A program made the translations under genes and the position numbers. From Kingdonia uniflora (taxonomy: Eukaryota; Streptophyta; Magnoliopsida; Ranunculales; Circaeasteraceae): DNA of 64,000 nucleotides. Below the pieces are notes generated by a model. The model was not told the DNA's origin, did no database searches, and saw nothing but the letters and a program-made list of their open reading frames with translations. Below are positions 34,780-45,227 of the stretch, piece after piece. Within the stretch, counting starts at the first letter, position 1. The number at the start of each line of letters is the position of its first letter. The DNA is taken from the NCBI GenBank assembly GCA_014058105.1, contig JACGCM010001403.1, positions 1-64,000 on the forward strand, in the 5' to 3' direction.

Positions 34780-36256
34780 TTGTCAGTTTCATGATGAGTT
34801 ACCTTGTGGTGCATGCAGCATGGTTTGCCTTCAATTGGTTCTAGTAGTTGAGATATACAATAGAACTTGTCTTTCGCCAGTATGGGAAAAATGGTTGATA
34901 TACAAACATTCATCATGGGGAGGACCGACTTGGGTAATAAATTACATATTTGAGATTTGCATATGTTTGCTTTAACACGCTTTTCACCACCCTGGTCCTC
35001 CTTTGGTTCACTATTGCGATCTGTGTTTTAACCTTTCGTGGTTAGGACGAATTTAGTAGATTTATACCTTTTGGTCATCATCTTTTCCAGGTCGACATAC
35101 CCATTGACCTTGGTAATTATGTCTTCTAAGGTCCTGGGTTTGTTCAAGAAGAAATGTTCCTTTATTTTGCAATCGATCTGTAGTGCATTGGTAAATACAA
35201 AAATGGCTATTTGTTGATCGAGATTCTCAACTTTCCATACGAGCTCTAAAAACTTCTTTGCAAAGACCTCGAGCTTCTTTCCTTAAGACTGTTTAAGATA
35301 ATAAGAGTATACAAATTATCTTCCTTATCTTTATTGTGAGCATATGTTTTGACGAAGATCTTCTGGAGCTGGTCGAATGTGATGATGGAATCTTCAGGTA
35401 AAGATTGGAACCGCTGCAGCGGTTCTCCCTACAGGCTTATGGCGAATAGACGACATCAAATATGGTTCAGATTTGAATATAATCCCAGTGAATTATGAAA
35501 TTGTTGAATGCGTTTCTTCAGATCGGTGCTTTTGTATTTACGTATCTTGGGAGTTAGGAACCCTGTTGGTACTTCCATACCAAATAAATCTTTGGCAATC
35601 AGACTACCTTACAATTTTGTTAAATTATCCTTATTACGTAGAGCTTGAGCTTCAATCAACTCCTTGATACGTTGATCTATGTGTTCTTGTGTGACGTACT
35701 GACGTGGTGCTTGAGCGACTTGGTAAGCTGGTCGGGGATTCTGAGTATCGGTACTCTCGCTCAAGCATTTACGAATTATTATCTTGGGTTGAGGTCGTTG
35801 CTTCTCGACTTGATGCTTAGAAAGCTGGTGACCTCTACTGATATCAGGCAGATCTTTAAATGAATTAAAACTTGTAGGTCGTTATGAAGACTTCTTGAAA
35901 TGACTTAGCTAGTAACTCCTCGAAGTCCCAATCTTTCCCGTACAGAAACTTGAGAGTTTGCTAGGATCTGATCACAATCTCTGGAATGGGGAGCTTATTG
36001 ATTATCTTGTAATGCTTGCAAGGCGGTCTGCATTGTTGTTATAATTTCTTCATGTTGCTTGAATTATGTTTGATGAGCTTGATGCTCGCTCTCAAGTTCT
36101 TATTTGCGGAGCTCATGGTCACAGACTAACTGACGCTTGAGCTCATTACATTTCTCTATTTCGGCATATAGATTCTCACTTAGTTCGGTGAGCTAATCTG
36201 GTTTGACTGAAAGATCGAGCTGAACTCCTGTTGTTGGTCGCTTGGAAGTGACCATG
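34780..36256 (-). pseudogene. Ty3/gypsy gag, element 3
   Basis: The ATG at 36256 opens MVTSKRPTTGVQLDLSVKPD, then a charged coiled-coil stretch (LYAEIEKCNELKRQL), and further on GEPLQRFQSLPEDSIITFDQL and QKIFVKTYAHNKDKEDN, a typical Ty3 gag capsid end. Stops and shifts are frequent. The gag begins about 80 bp from the 5' LTR. Confidence 0.65.
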
Positions 36257-36337
36257 ATTGAAAATGGATAGCTAAGTAATTGTATGCCTTAGGATATCAT
36301 GGAAATGTCTTCTTTTCTACAGATGGCATCAAATATA

Positions 36338-36862
36338 ATAGCTTAATTCTGTACCTCAAAATTAGCTCTTACAACAAATGTACCTGTGATAAGAATTAGT
36401 ATAACCCAATATAAAATTGACACAGGTAATTAGTGTGGAAGCCTTTGAATAGGTAAAAACCATGACCTCTGCTTGAGGATTTAGTAAATATAACTTTATT
36501 GTTTGAGGCTGATATTTAAATACAAGTTTTAATCTCTTGAGCTAGAAAACCTTGGTCTTGTAATAAAAAATTCTTCATTTATTCTCCTCTAGAATTAATC
36601 CATTTTATAGATCTTACTCTCAGTTTGTTATCGAGTAGAGGTACGTTCTCCTAAAAATGAGGGAGGTGGTAGTTGAATGTGTAACTACTAGTTCGCGGAA
36701 TACAGTTCTCTTTAAGTTGCTTATATTTTCTATAGTGCTTGATCCACGTTCTTTATCAGTTCGTGGTCCAGGTATCATTGTTGATTGTGTATGGCACGTG
36801 TATAATGCGTGAGTCTGGCATTGAGGTAACTCGAGTTGGGCATAAGCTGAAGGTCAGGTCCC
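36338..36862 (-). mobile_element. 5' LTR of Tat element 3
   Basis: It pairs with 21431-21965. The outer start is TATAATAGCTTAATTCTG (TG changed to TA). The other edge lies just before copia sequence at about 36865. Related LTRs occur at 38599 and 50359. Confidence 0.7.
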
Positions 36863-36864
36863 TG

Positions 36865-36975
36865 GAGATCAAATTGTAAATATAATGACAAATGGTCTTC
36901 CAGCTCCGCGGTTCAAGTTTTTGTGAGACAAACTTAACGTCCTGAATATGACATTTTGTGATACTCTATTTTATG
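36865..36975 (+). pseudogene. Ty1/copia RNase H, second part
   Basis: It reads DQIVNIMTNGLPAPRFKFL, one stop, DKLNVLNM: the end of copia RNase H (..ADI.TK.LP..RF...R.KL.V). It continues the frame lost at 21430, so the two pieces were one before Tat element 3 landed. Confidence 0.82.
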
Positions 36976-37491
36976 TTTGAATAAATTTGAGTCTATTCGA
37001 ACAAATTAAAGTTTGTTCGAACAGATTAAAGTCTGTTTGAATTGAACCACCCAGAACCTTACTTCTTCGAATAAACTTGGTGTTTTGTTCGAATAAAAGA
37101 GGTCTGTTTGTTCGAACAAACATCGATAAAACTCAATTTTGAGTTTTGTTTGAGCCATTGGATCGTCTCGAGATAGGAGTCGTTTGTAATAGGTTCCCCA
37201 AGTATATAAGGGAGACCTTGGGATTTTTTGAGCTACCCATGGTAAGATCTATTGGAGAGGAATTCTTGAGAGAACCTCTAATTGTTTTGAGAGATTATAA
37301 CCTTGTACCTTGAATAAACTCTCTCTCTCTCTCACTCTTGTACGGTGGATGTAGGCAATTGTCGAACCACCTTAAACCTTGTGTGTAATTATTATTGTGT
37401 ATTCCGTTAGATTATTACTTGGTTGTCACTAACCAAATCTAGTTAAAGTTTTGGCTTCCGCGATTTATTACTTAACAATTGGCGTCAGAGC
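36950..37491 (+). mobile_element. Copia 5' LTR and primer-binding site
   Basis: The LTR ends CTTAACA at 37477 and is followed by TTGGCGTCAGAGC (37479-37491), one or two changes from the initiator tRNA-Met primer site. It contains several TTCGAA words (36.98-37.13 kb), a TATA-like AGTATATAAGGG near 37203 and a CT repeat near 37319. The 5' edge is uncertain. Confidence 0.65.
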
Positions 37492-37589
37492 AAGGTTGAT
37501 TCCTCGATGGTGCGCAAATTTGAGGTAACAAAGACATTTTTTGAATTCAATTTGGTTTTGGATTTGGTTAGTTCATGAAAATTGGGGGA

Positions 37590-38598
37590 AACATGGGAGA
37601 CGTAGTTGAATCTAGTTCCCCGGCCCTGAAAAGGAATATCACGGTGATGTTTAACAATGGAAAGATAAAAGTTAAGAAATTCCATGGTGCAAATAACTTT
37701 GGCATGTGGTGATGCGAGGTTATTGATGCCCTAAGTTAATAAGACTTAGATGAAGTATTGAAGGACAAGTCAGAGGACATAGAAGAGAGTACATGGAGGA
37801 AGATGAGCAAGAGGGTTTGTGGCCAATTTCGCTCTTGTCTTGCTCAAGACATTAAGTACCTTGTAATGAATAAAACCTCTGTAAAAGAAATTTGGAGGAT
37901 TTAAGAGGAGAAGTACTTGGTAAAAGGTATCCAAAATTGACTCTACTTGAAGAGAAAGCTTTACCTCTTCACTATGAGGTAAGAGATTAGTATGTCAGAG
38001 CATTTGAATGACTTCACCAAGTTGTTAGCTGACTTGGGGAATCAAGAAGAGATAGTTGGGGATAAAGACAAGGCACTCTTGTTCTTGAACTCGCTTCCGA
38101 AAGAATTAAAGCATTTCATTACGACGATAACGTATGGAAAAAGTTCATTGTAATACTCGGATGTGACTACGGTGGTTGTAAACCATGAGTACCAAAGGAA
38201 AGAAAAGCGTGAGTCCGATAAGTATACTTCTGAGGTAGTGACGGTTCGAGGAAGATCTTCGGACAAGAGGAAGATGGGTAGTAACAACTCTCGGTCAAAA
38301 TTGAAAGGTCATGGTGGAAATTGAAACAACTTGGGAAAGGACCAATGTGCATTTTGTTAGGAAATGGGCTCTTCGATAAATGTGGCTTAAGACACGACAA
38401 ATGGAGGTAATGATTCTGATTTCTCTTTAAATATTTCATTTAGTGCATATGTTATTAATTCAAAAGAATGGATTTTAGATTCGGGTGCTACTTATCACAT
38501 TTGTCTCGAAAGGGGTTGTTTATCTAGTTTAAAAATGCTAGAAGGTGGAGCAGTTTTATGGGAAACGATAATCCTTGCCGCATCATGGGGATAAGCAT
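37590..38598 (+). pseudogene. Copia gag and protease start, broken
   Basis: The frame begins MGDVVESSSPALKRNITVMF with KKFHGANNFGMW, then NKTSVKEIW, SMSEHLNDFTKLLADLGN and FLNSLPKELKHFITTI, a standard copia gag. The zinc knuckle region (DQCAFC) is damaged. The protease start is clear: KEWILDSGATYHICLERG. At 38598 it stops at the LTR of Tat element 4. At least seven stops lie along it. Confidence 0.85.
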
Positions 38599-39374
38599 TG
38601 TAATAATCTAATTTCGTGATCCGAACTTAATCTTTAGACCAAAGATATTCAGAGCTTCTAGATAAATAATAGAAGAGTAATAACGCAATGCTTAGCGTAG
38701 AAAACCTTTGAATAGGCTAAAAACCATGATCCCTTTTGATAATTTAGAAAAGAGAGTAGTTTATTGATAGATGTTATATATTACAAGAGAAGTTCTGAGT
38801 ATTTTATCTAGAGTTTGAGCGAGTATTCCTCTGCCTTCTGTCCTTCATCTCGGATTCTCTGGTCCTATTTATAGGTCTAATAATATGATCGTTTGACGAC
38901 CATATTATCATTAATGATGGACGTTACAATATGTGTTTGATAATCTTTGATTTGATTATGTAACGGTCAGATCTTTACTATTTTGTAACGGCTTTGTTGA
39001 TGACAGTACGTTTGCTTAACTCGAATTGTTGATGTAGAGGTCGAAAGTGATGACTAGAACTCTGTAACTGCAATGTGTCTTCAGTAGTGCCACGTATATG
39101 TTGAGGAGGTTGAGTGGTCGTATGCTGGTCGAAGATGAAACATGAGTCCGAGATGCGGAATAAACCATTTCAAGACGGCTCTCAACCAAGAGTACAAGAA
39201 GTATCATGGGTGAGTGGTGTTGATTGAGAAGTTTGTGCTATATTTGTTACCTGACGTTGCCGTCTTGATTCTGATTGTGCCATAAATGTGCCACATTTTC
39301 TGTTGGTGAGGTCAGATGATCGTATGCTGGTCGAAGATGAAGTATGAGTTTGAGATGCGGAATAAGTCATTACA
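38599..39374 (-). mobile_element. LTR of Tat element 4
   Basis: It runs TGTAATAATCTAATTTCG to CGGAATAAGTCATTACA, a clean TG..CA pair, and is followed by CCACCCCCTCTT, the complement of a polypurine tract. It is related to the LTRs at 21431, 36338 and 50359 (GAAAACCTTTGAATAGGCTA words). A partial duplication of about 200 bp in its right half (39115-39180 repeated at 39305-39375) makes it longer than the others. Confidence 0.75.
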
Positions 39375-39582
39375 GCCACCCCCTCTTAGTCAATAGTACG
39401 AGAACATTATAGGCGAGTGGTGCTGGTTGAGAAGCTCCATTTAACATTGCATGTAATGTACATGAGTTATTTCCAAAGCATATGCATGAATATCAATTTG
39501 TGGCTTTTGGGTTTTCTAGAACCAATGGTTCTAGTCAATTTTGTTGCATGGGAAATCTTCCGGACGTTTGGAATTTGGAGAG

Positions 39583-42475
39583 TAGGGGTGAGCATAGGTC
39601 AGTGGGGGTTAATTTTGGGCCGAAACCGAAATATTCGGTTTGCAAATATCGAAACCAAAACCGAAACTGAACTCTGACTAAACCGAACCGAACCGATGTG
39701 AAGTCATGCAAACCGAAACCGAAAATTATAATAAAAACCGAACCGAAACTAAAACCGAAACCAAAAATCAAAATAGAACCGAACCGAAACCGAAACCAAG
39801 CCAGAAGCCAATAAAATTCAATTTAGGCTATATAGTGTCCAATTCCCTGCTTAAACAATACATTATTTCACAAAAATCATTACTTCACATAAAGTATTAC
39901 TTTAAATACATGACAATGAGAAAATAATCCAAATTCTAAAATATAACTTATTCAAAGAGAAAATGGAAAAATAACCAATTTATATAGAATAATATAGTTA
40001 TCAAAACATAAATAATTCAAAGGCCACTAAGAGCAAAATAAAATCATCATTAACTAACACTAGAAACAAAATTAGAGTTAAACTTCATTCGCCTTCTTCT
40101 CGCATTCATTAACAAAAAGAACTCCAACTCGCAAGCAAAAACTTTAAACACCCACATCTGAAAAATAAAAAATTGAAGTAAAGTAACATAACATTAGAAA
40201 TAAGAGAAAAATATAGTCAATGAGAGGATTAATAATACACTTCTATATAAACATTAACTAAGCAAATATACGGTCCTAAACAATTTGTGCCCCTACGTTG
40301 ATTATATCAACATTAACATATAGAAGCTGATGGAAAGCTTACCACTACATCAGCATGGAAAGCTTACTACTACTTCACATATATGGAGATAATATAGAAG
40401 CTGAGGTTATTTTTAGAAGAATATTTTTTGAAGTTTCATATAAATACTCCAAATCATATTTCAAATTCTCACAAAATTGCTTTTGAAGTAAAATGATAAA
40501 AGGAAATACCTATCCAAGTGTATAATCTAAGTGTTGTTGCAAAGAAGAACTCATTGCTAATACTCTTGAAACTGAGAACAAAATATAAGAGGTTTAGATA
40601 TCATAAACTGAGAACAAAATATATGAACTCACTGCTAATACTCTAGGTTGTAATCTTTTGTATAGTCAATATATGACACCCAAATGCAAGTCATGCTAGT
40701 AAATTATTTTGTTAATGATAACCATTGTAATACAAACTAATCTAAGCACACAACTTTATTTGAAAGAGATAACCAGGAGGAAGACACATGAAACACTAAA
40801 ATTGAAAAAGGAGTAGCAAATCTAGGGTTTATACTACCTCAAGAAGAAAAAGATCTCCAAACATAGGAACCTACTAGTGCAGAAAAAATAACAGAAGAAG
40901 TCTTAGGTCTAAATGAACATCTAATTACTATCCCTTCTGAAAATTTAAATTGCTATTTTCTAAAAAATGAACATCTAACTAAACATATCTTGTATTTGCT
41001 CTGGATATGTTTTTGAAGTCTTAGGTCCTTGTATGGTTCTTGTGTTTGCTCTAAATGTTCTTTTGGTTTTTAATCCTTTTGTGTATCTTTTGTTTATAAA
41101 TGAAAGAGAATGGATGTTACTCCTTGTCTGCATTTTTGCTCAGTAAATTCTGACACTCGACTTCGTTTATTATCCTTAATAGGTCTGAGATGGGTTTTGC
41201 TGCATCTTCCTAAATTGAGTTGGATGATACACTTAATCCCAATAGGCCTCTCAGCTATGCCTTCGATATCCACAGTTGGCGCTACGTCTGAACTGTCACA
41301 ACAGTCTTGGATTTATAGGACTGCCTTGATCCCGATATGCCATGTTTTATCGGGTTGACGTGTTTTTGTGGTAATGGCACCGTTTTAATTTGACAGTTTT
41401 GTTCTAAACTTAATGTAATGATCACTAGCTAGATACTGTATGCCACTACTCTCTCATTATAGAAAGAAATTGAATGCCACTTTTTATCTGTTGCTATTTT
41501 AGCTTCAAGAAAACTCTGAGACATGAATTCTAGACTAACACTGTTTCACGAGACTGTGTGGCTAGCATGAAAAAATAGCGTCATCAAACAGATACTTTGT
41601 ACTATGTTTTATCATGTGTTATAATTTTGAAGCATGATAAGAAAATACGTATATTAATTTATATCATTTTCATATAAAGGTAGAAACCCAAATTCAGCTT
41701 GTCTACAAATGAGGCTGTTAGGCCAGTAGTCAGTACTCAGTAGAGGTAGATATAAATCAGTATAGGTTATGAATCAAAGATAATCAAACTTTGTAGAAGA
41801 TTAAGCAAGGAGAAAATTGAGACCAATTAATGAACTATGGCAGGATGAAAAGGAGAAATATGCCTGCAGATGTTATATTGATCTAACTACTAGCCCAGAA
41901 TGTTATATTGAGACTCGAACATTATTCTGTAAAGTGAAATAATTCACAGAACATTTTTCTTACAAATGACCCCTAAATCAGCAAACCCAAATCACCAAAC
42001 CTAATATTAAATTAACAAACCCCTATACCCAATTCAACAAACCCAAAATAAAGAGATAGGGAGAGAGAGAGAGATTCATACCTTAGTACAAATCAAAGCC
42101 TTTGCAAATTCAGCAAATCAAAGCCTCTGCAAATCAAACACCCATAACCCATGAATTCGAAGAGATATTAGGTATTGTGTTGAGATGAATTAGAAGAGGA
42201 GAGAGTTTTTTCTTAAAAACTTGAAGTTAGAACTTAGAAGAGAGAGGAGCAGGAGAGGAGGTATAGTTATTAGGGTTTTTATTTTTTATTTTTTAAATAG
42301 GCTAAAAATCGGTCCGGTTCGGTTTTGGTCCAGTTTCTCTATAGTCGAACCGAAACCGAACCGAAACTAATCGGTTTTCAACTTTTGAAACCGAAATCGA
42401 ACCGAAACTTTTGCAAACCGAACCAAACCGAAAAAATTGTTCGGTTTGGTTTGGTTAGCTACCTGCTCACCCCTA
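39583..42475 (+). mobile_element. Non-autonomous hAT element, 2893 bp
   Basis: Perfect 12-bp inverted ends TAGGGGTGAGCA and TGCTCACCCCTA are flanked by the 8-bp duplication TTGGAGAG (39575-39582 and 42476-42483). About 190-200 bp at each end is made of AACCGAAACCGAACC-type words in opposite orientation. The 2.4-kb middle shows no transposase motif; small frames such as 41110-41358 look accidental. Probably mobilised in trans. Confidence 0.92.
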
Positions 42476-42503
42476 TTGGAGAGTCCACTTTAATGCTGAT
42501 CAT

Positions 42504-42512
42504 AGTATAAAT
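42504..42512 (+). promoter_or_regulatory. TATA box of ORF-A, copy 4
   Basis: AGTATAAATAAC lies about 90 bp before the ORF-A ATG. Confidence 0.5.
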
Positions 42513-42598
42513 AACACTCTGATTAGTGTGTGATGAACCAAGTCTTCTTCCCTAAACTGTTTCTTCTGTGTTTTGGTTTCTATATTTGATTTTTTTTT

Positions 42599-42949
42599 AT
42601 GGTTGAGAGTATAGTAATGATAAGGCAACAGTCTCAGGAATCCAAGGTTCGAAGGAAAATGGAAGAATTTCATGTCAGATATTTTGGTCCCCAACCCTTG
42701 CATCTACCGATACCGATTCCGGTATTCCCTGTATACCACCATATGTCACATGAAGAGGTAATGGAGGTGGGGAATGACTATTATCAAATGGTGTGCTTCT
42801 ATTATCTGTTAGCATCGGAGGAGGAGCGCCAAAATGAGTTGAGGCTATTGGCGGAGGAGGCTGTTACAATTGAAAATGAAGCAAAAGACGTTCGTCTGAG
42901 GGAGTCTCGCCGGTATCCTGCTAATGAGTGGGTCTTGTCTAAGAAATAG
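42599..42949 (+). CDS. ORF-A, copy 4: intact 116-residue antisense protein
   Basis: This is the only uninterrupted ORF-A. It reads MVESIVMIRQQSQESKVRRK, then VRYFGPQPLHLPIPIPVFPV, HEEVMEVGNDYYQMVCFYYL, then a charged helix RLLAEEAVTIENEAKDVRL and ends ANEWVLSKK. It is a small, probably soluble protein with a basic start, a Pro-Ile-Pro hinge and two helices; no membrane segment or known domain. Matching order in three other copies, always behind a TATA box, supports a real gene. The remainder of element 4 is fragmentary, so expression is doubtful. Confidence 0.6.
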   Translation: MVESIVMIRQQSQESKVRRKMEEFHVRYFGPQPLHLPIPIPVFPVYHHMSHEEVMEVGNDYYQMVCFYYLLASEEERQNELRLLAEEAVTIENEAKDVRLRESRRYPANEWVLSKK

Positions 42950-43915
42950 GACCCTTCGCATGTCTCTAGCATGCGGGGTGATGAGGGTTATGGTGGAAGA
43001 GACGGTGGTGGAGGAGGCTTTTCTTCCAGGGACTATAGATATTGGCCCTGAAGAAGATCCTTCTATCGGTGCCATTAGTCTTCGGTGATTTCCAGTTCTA
43101 CTATTTCCTAGCCCATTCAAGTAGAGGATCAGAGTTTGGAAGTTACTTCAATTTTGCATCTTCTTCTTCGTTGGCTTTTGAGAAGTGTTTCAAACTTTAA
43201 TTTAATGTAGTTTGTAAAGTAATCTATGAATTGTCTGGAATACTTGTTATCTGTAAAGAATTTTAGAACTAATAAAATGTCTTCGTTCTGTCATTTTGAT
43301 GCTATGTTTCGAACTTCTTAACTTATATATGTAGCTTTCTATCACAAAATAAAAGTCTGTAAATATGTAGGCGTGAAGAATATTAGTTTATCATGGGGTA
43401 TTGCTGGACAAATCAAACTGTAAAGATCTCAGTGTGTATATCTGTAAAGGGTAGTAGAAGTTGTGGTTTGAAAAAATAGAGGAGCTCAAAAATGTAAAAT
43501 GGTAAGTAAATAATTTGTTAAGATGATTGGGTGGTTGTAAAGGTATGTGTATGTCTGCGAGCTACTGATTTGAACTGACTTAAAAATGTCTCGAACTGTG
43601 GAAGTAACTAATATTTGCCTGTAGGTGCTACCGCTGGATTTGCTTGATTTTGTATGTTGTGATCTTCATATCTGTGCTCGTAAAATCTGAGGAGATATTT
43701 AATAACATGGAAGTTATGACCTATCACAATATTTTATATCTTCTACTGATATTTGTGTTTCAAAAATTCTGTATAATATATCTTTCAGCAAAATATGTAG
43801 GGTGCCTGAGATTTTCAGATATCTTCATCTTGGCTATATAAAGTAGTGAACCGTGGTTGCTATGTCTTGTATTCTTTTCTCAGAGACAATTTTGATGTTT
43901 GAGGTAAAGGGATTA
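42950..43915. other. Spacer between ORF-A and ORF-B; no gene
   Basis: AT-rich. Length and position match 22640-23400 of copy 3. A Gly/Val-rich stretch near 42970-43080 is low complexity. Confidence 0.4.
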
Positions 43916-43918
43916 ACC

Positions 43919-44272
43919 ATGGTGAGGACGTGCTCTCAGCGTGTGCGTCTTGCAGTAGAAGGTAGGTTCTATATCAAGGTCGCTGAACTTTGTGAACAAT
44001 ACTTTCATCATTTGTTGTATGATGCCGTTCTTTCAAGGTGGCCATTGAAAGTAACTGGTTTAGATTATGAAAGTAGGCGTGCAAAGGCTGATCGCTTTTT
44101 CTGGTATGATGTGTTTTGTGAGTTGCTACTGGATGCAACTTTACGAGAAGAGGTTATTCGAGAGATCGCATGTGACAAACTTGCTAAAGAAGATGAGAGA
44201 GCAACAGGAGGGGAGACAATACTATATAGTGTGGTGAATCATCTGGGCTGCTTTAAATGTAACTATATGTGA
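43919..44272 (+). CDS. ORF-B, copy 4: intact 117-residue antisense protein
   Basis: The start MVRTCSQRVRLAVEGRFYIK at 43919 was chosen over an upstream ATG at 43853 because MVRT opens all three copies. It continues AELCEQYFHHLLYDAVLSRW, SRRAKADRFFWYDVFCELLL, EEVIREIACDKLAKEDERA and ends NHLGCFKCNYM. It is basic at the start and then mostly helical, and the tail keeps two Cys three apart. No family is recognised. It lies 0.97 kb after ORF-A; ORF-C and ORF-D of this copy are missing. Confidence 0.6.
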   Translation: MVRTCSQRVRLAVEGRFYIKVAELCEQYFHHLLYDAVLSRWPLKVTGLDYESRRAKADRFFWYDVFCELLLDATLREEVIREIACDKLAKEDERATGGETILYSVVNHLGCFKCNYM

Positions 44273-44469
44273 CTGTAATTTTGAACTGTGAGAGATTGAA
44301 AATGAATAAGTAATCTATTTTTAGTATTCTGTTCAGGTACTCTGTTAAATGTAGAACGGGCATGTTGATGCTGCGAGCTGAAATAAATAAGAATAAAGTG
44401 TTCTATTTTGACTATTTATGTGGCAGATATTGTGGATGTAATCTAGGAGGATCTAGGGATGTTTTGATG

Positions 44470-45085
44470 TGAACTCGAATATGAAGAATGGAATTATCGA
44501 AGACTGATATTGTCAAAGTCGTTCGAACGAGTTTAGATGCCATTCGAACGAGTTTGGATGCCGTTCGAACGAGTTGTCATGTTTATAGGGTTGAAGATCA
44601 ATTATCGTAAAGTCGTTCGAACGAGCTTGGATGTCGTTAGAATGAGAACTCTGCTTTTGATGTTTTGGACTTTGTTCGTCAAAGTCCTTCGAACGAACTT
44701 GGATGCCGTTCGAACGAGTTGTCATGTTTCTAGGGCTGAAGACCAATTATCGCAAAGTCGTTCAAACAGGCTTGGATGCCGTTCGAACGAGCTTGGCATA
44801 TGTCTGCTTTAGATGTTATTTTGAGACGTTGGGTTTGCCTTGAGATCCATTATGCTGGTATTTTTGGTTCCCTTATATAAAGGGGACTTAGGTTTTTTTA
44901 TCTTATGTTAATTCAATAAAAGTTATGAGAGAGAAGCTTAGGGCTTGAGAGTAATTCCATTGTAATTAACTTTGTTTAAGCAATTGAAGTTCTTAAAAGG
45001 ATTTTTCCTAACCAATTTGGTGTTCTTCGTACTTTTCTACAAATTAGGGTTTCTCTATTCGTATTGCCGATTAGGATGACAGCTT
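44470..45085 (+). mobile_element. Probable copia LTR (5')
   Basis: It contains six TTCGAACGAG-type words (44.52-44.80 kb), a TATA box TTATATAAAGG near 44873, and GAGAGAAGCTTAGGGCTTGAGAG, which resembles GAGAGAAGCCTAGGGTTTGA in the 48.6-49.2 kb LTR. The two are diverged, so they may be relatives and not a true pair. No clear primer site follows. Confidence 0.5.
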
Positions 45086-45227
45086 CGTAATTTTAACAAC
45101 TGTGTAAATAGTTTCAAATTTTGAATATTGAGCTATTTTAGGAATGTCGTATGATCTTGGTATAGTATAAAAGTAAGGTGATTGGTCGTGTATACTGCTT
45201 TGGGAAAGAGGGTCTTATCGAAAAGGG

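Larger units (their letters stand above)
21431..36864 (-). mobile_element. Tat-lineage Ty3/gypsy element 3, near full length, ~15.4 kb
   Basis: On the minus strand: 5' LTR (36862-36338), gag from 36256, protease near 34.4 kb, RT, RNase H, integrase to about 29.0 kb, tandem repeats, a gene block of opposite sense (plus strand, 22.2-28.6 kb), and 3' LTR (about 21965-21431). The two LTRs are recognisably the same sequence (AGAATTAGTATAACC words in both). It is inserted in a copia RNase H gene, and joining the flanks restores that protein (STKEHV then DQIVNIMT). A 1639-bp hAT element is nested in its pol. The 5-bp duplication is not clean on the right. Confidence 0.82.

Noticed and set aside
41110..41358. 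82-codon frame in the hAT element as a transposase piece
   Set aside because: No hAT motif (zinc finger, WW or hATC) is visible; it looks accidental.
43853..43918. Upstream ATG at 43853 as the start of ORF-B
   Set aside because: The MVRT start at 43919 is conserved in all three copies; the upstream 22 codons are not.
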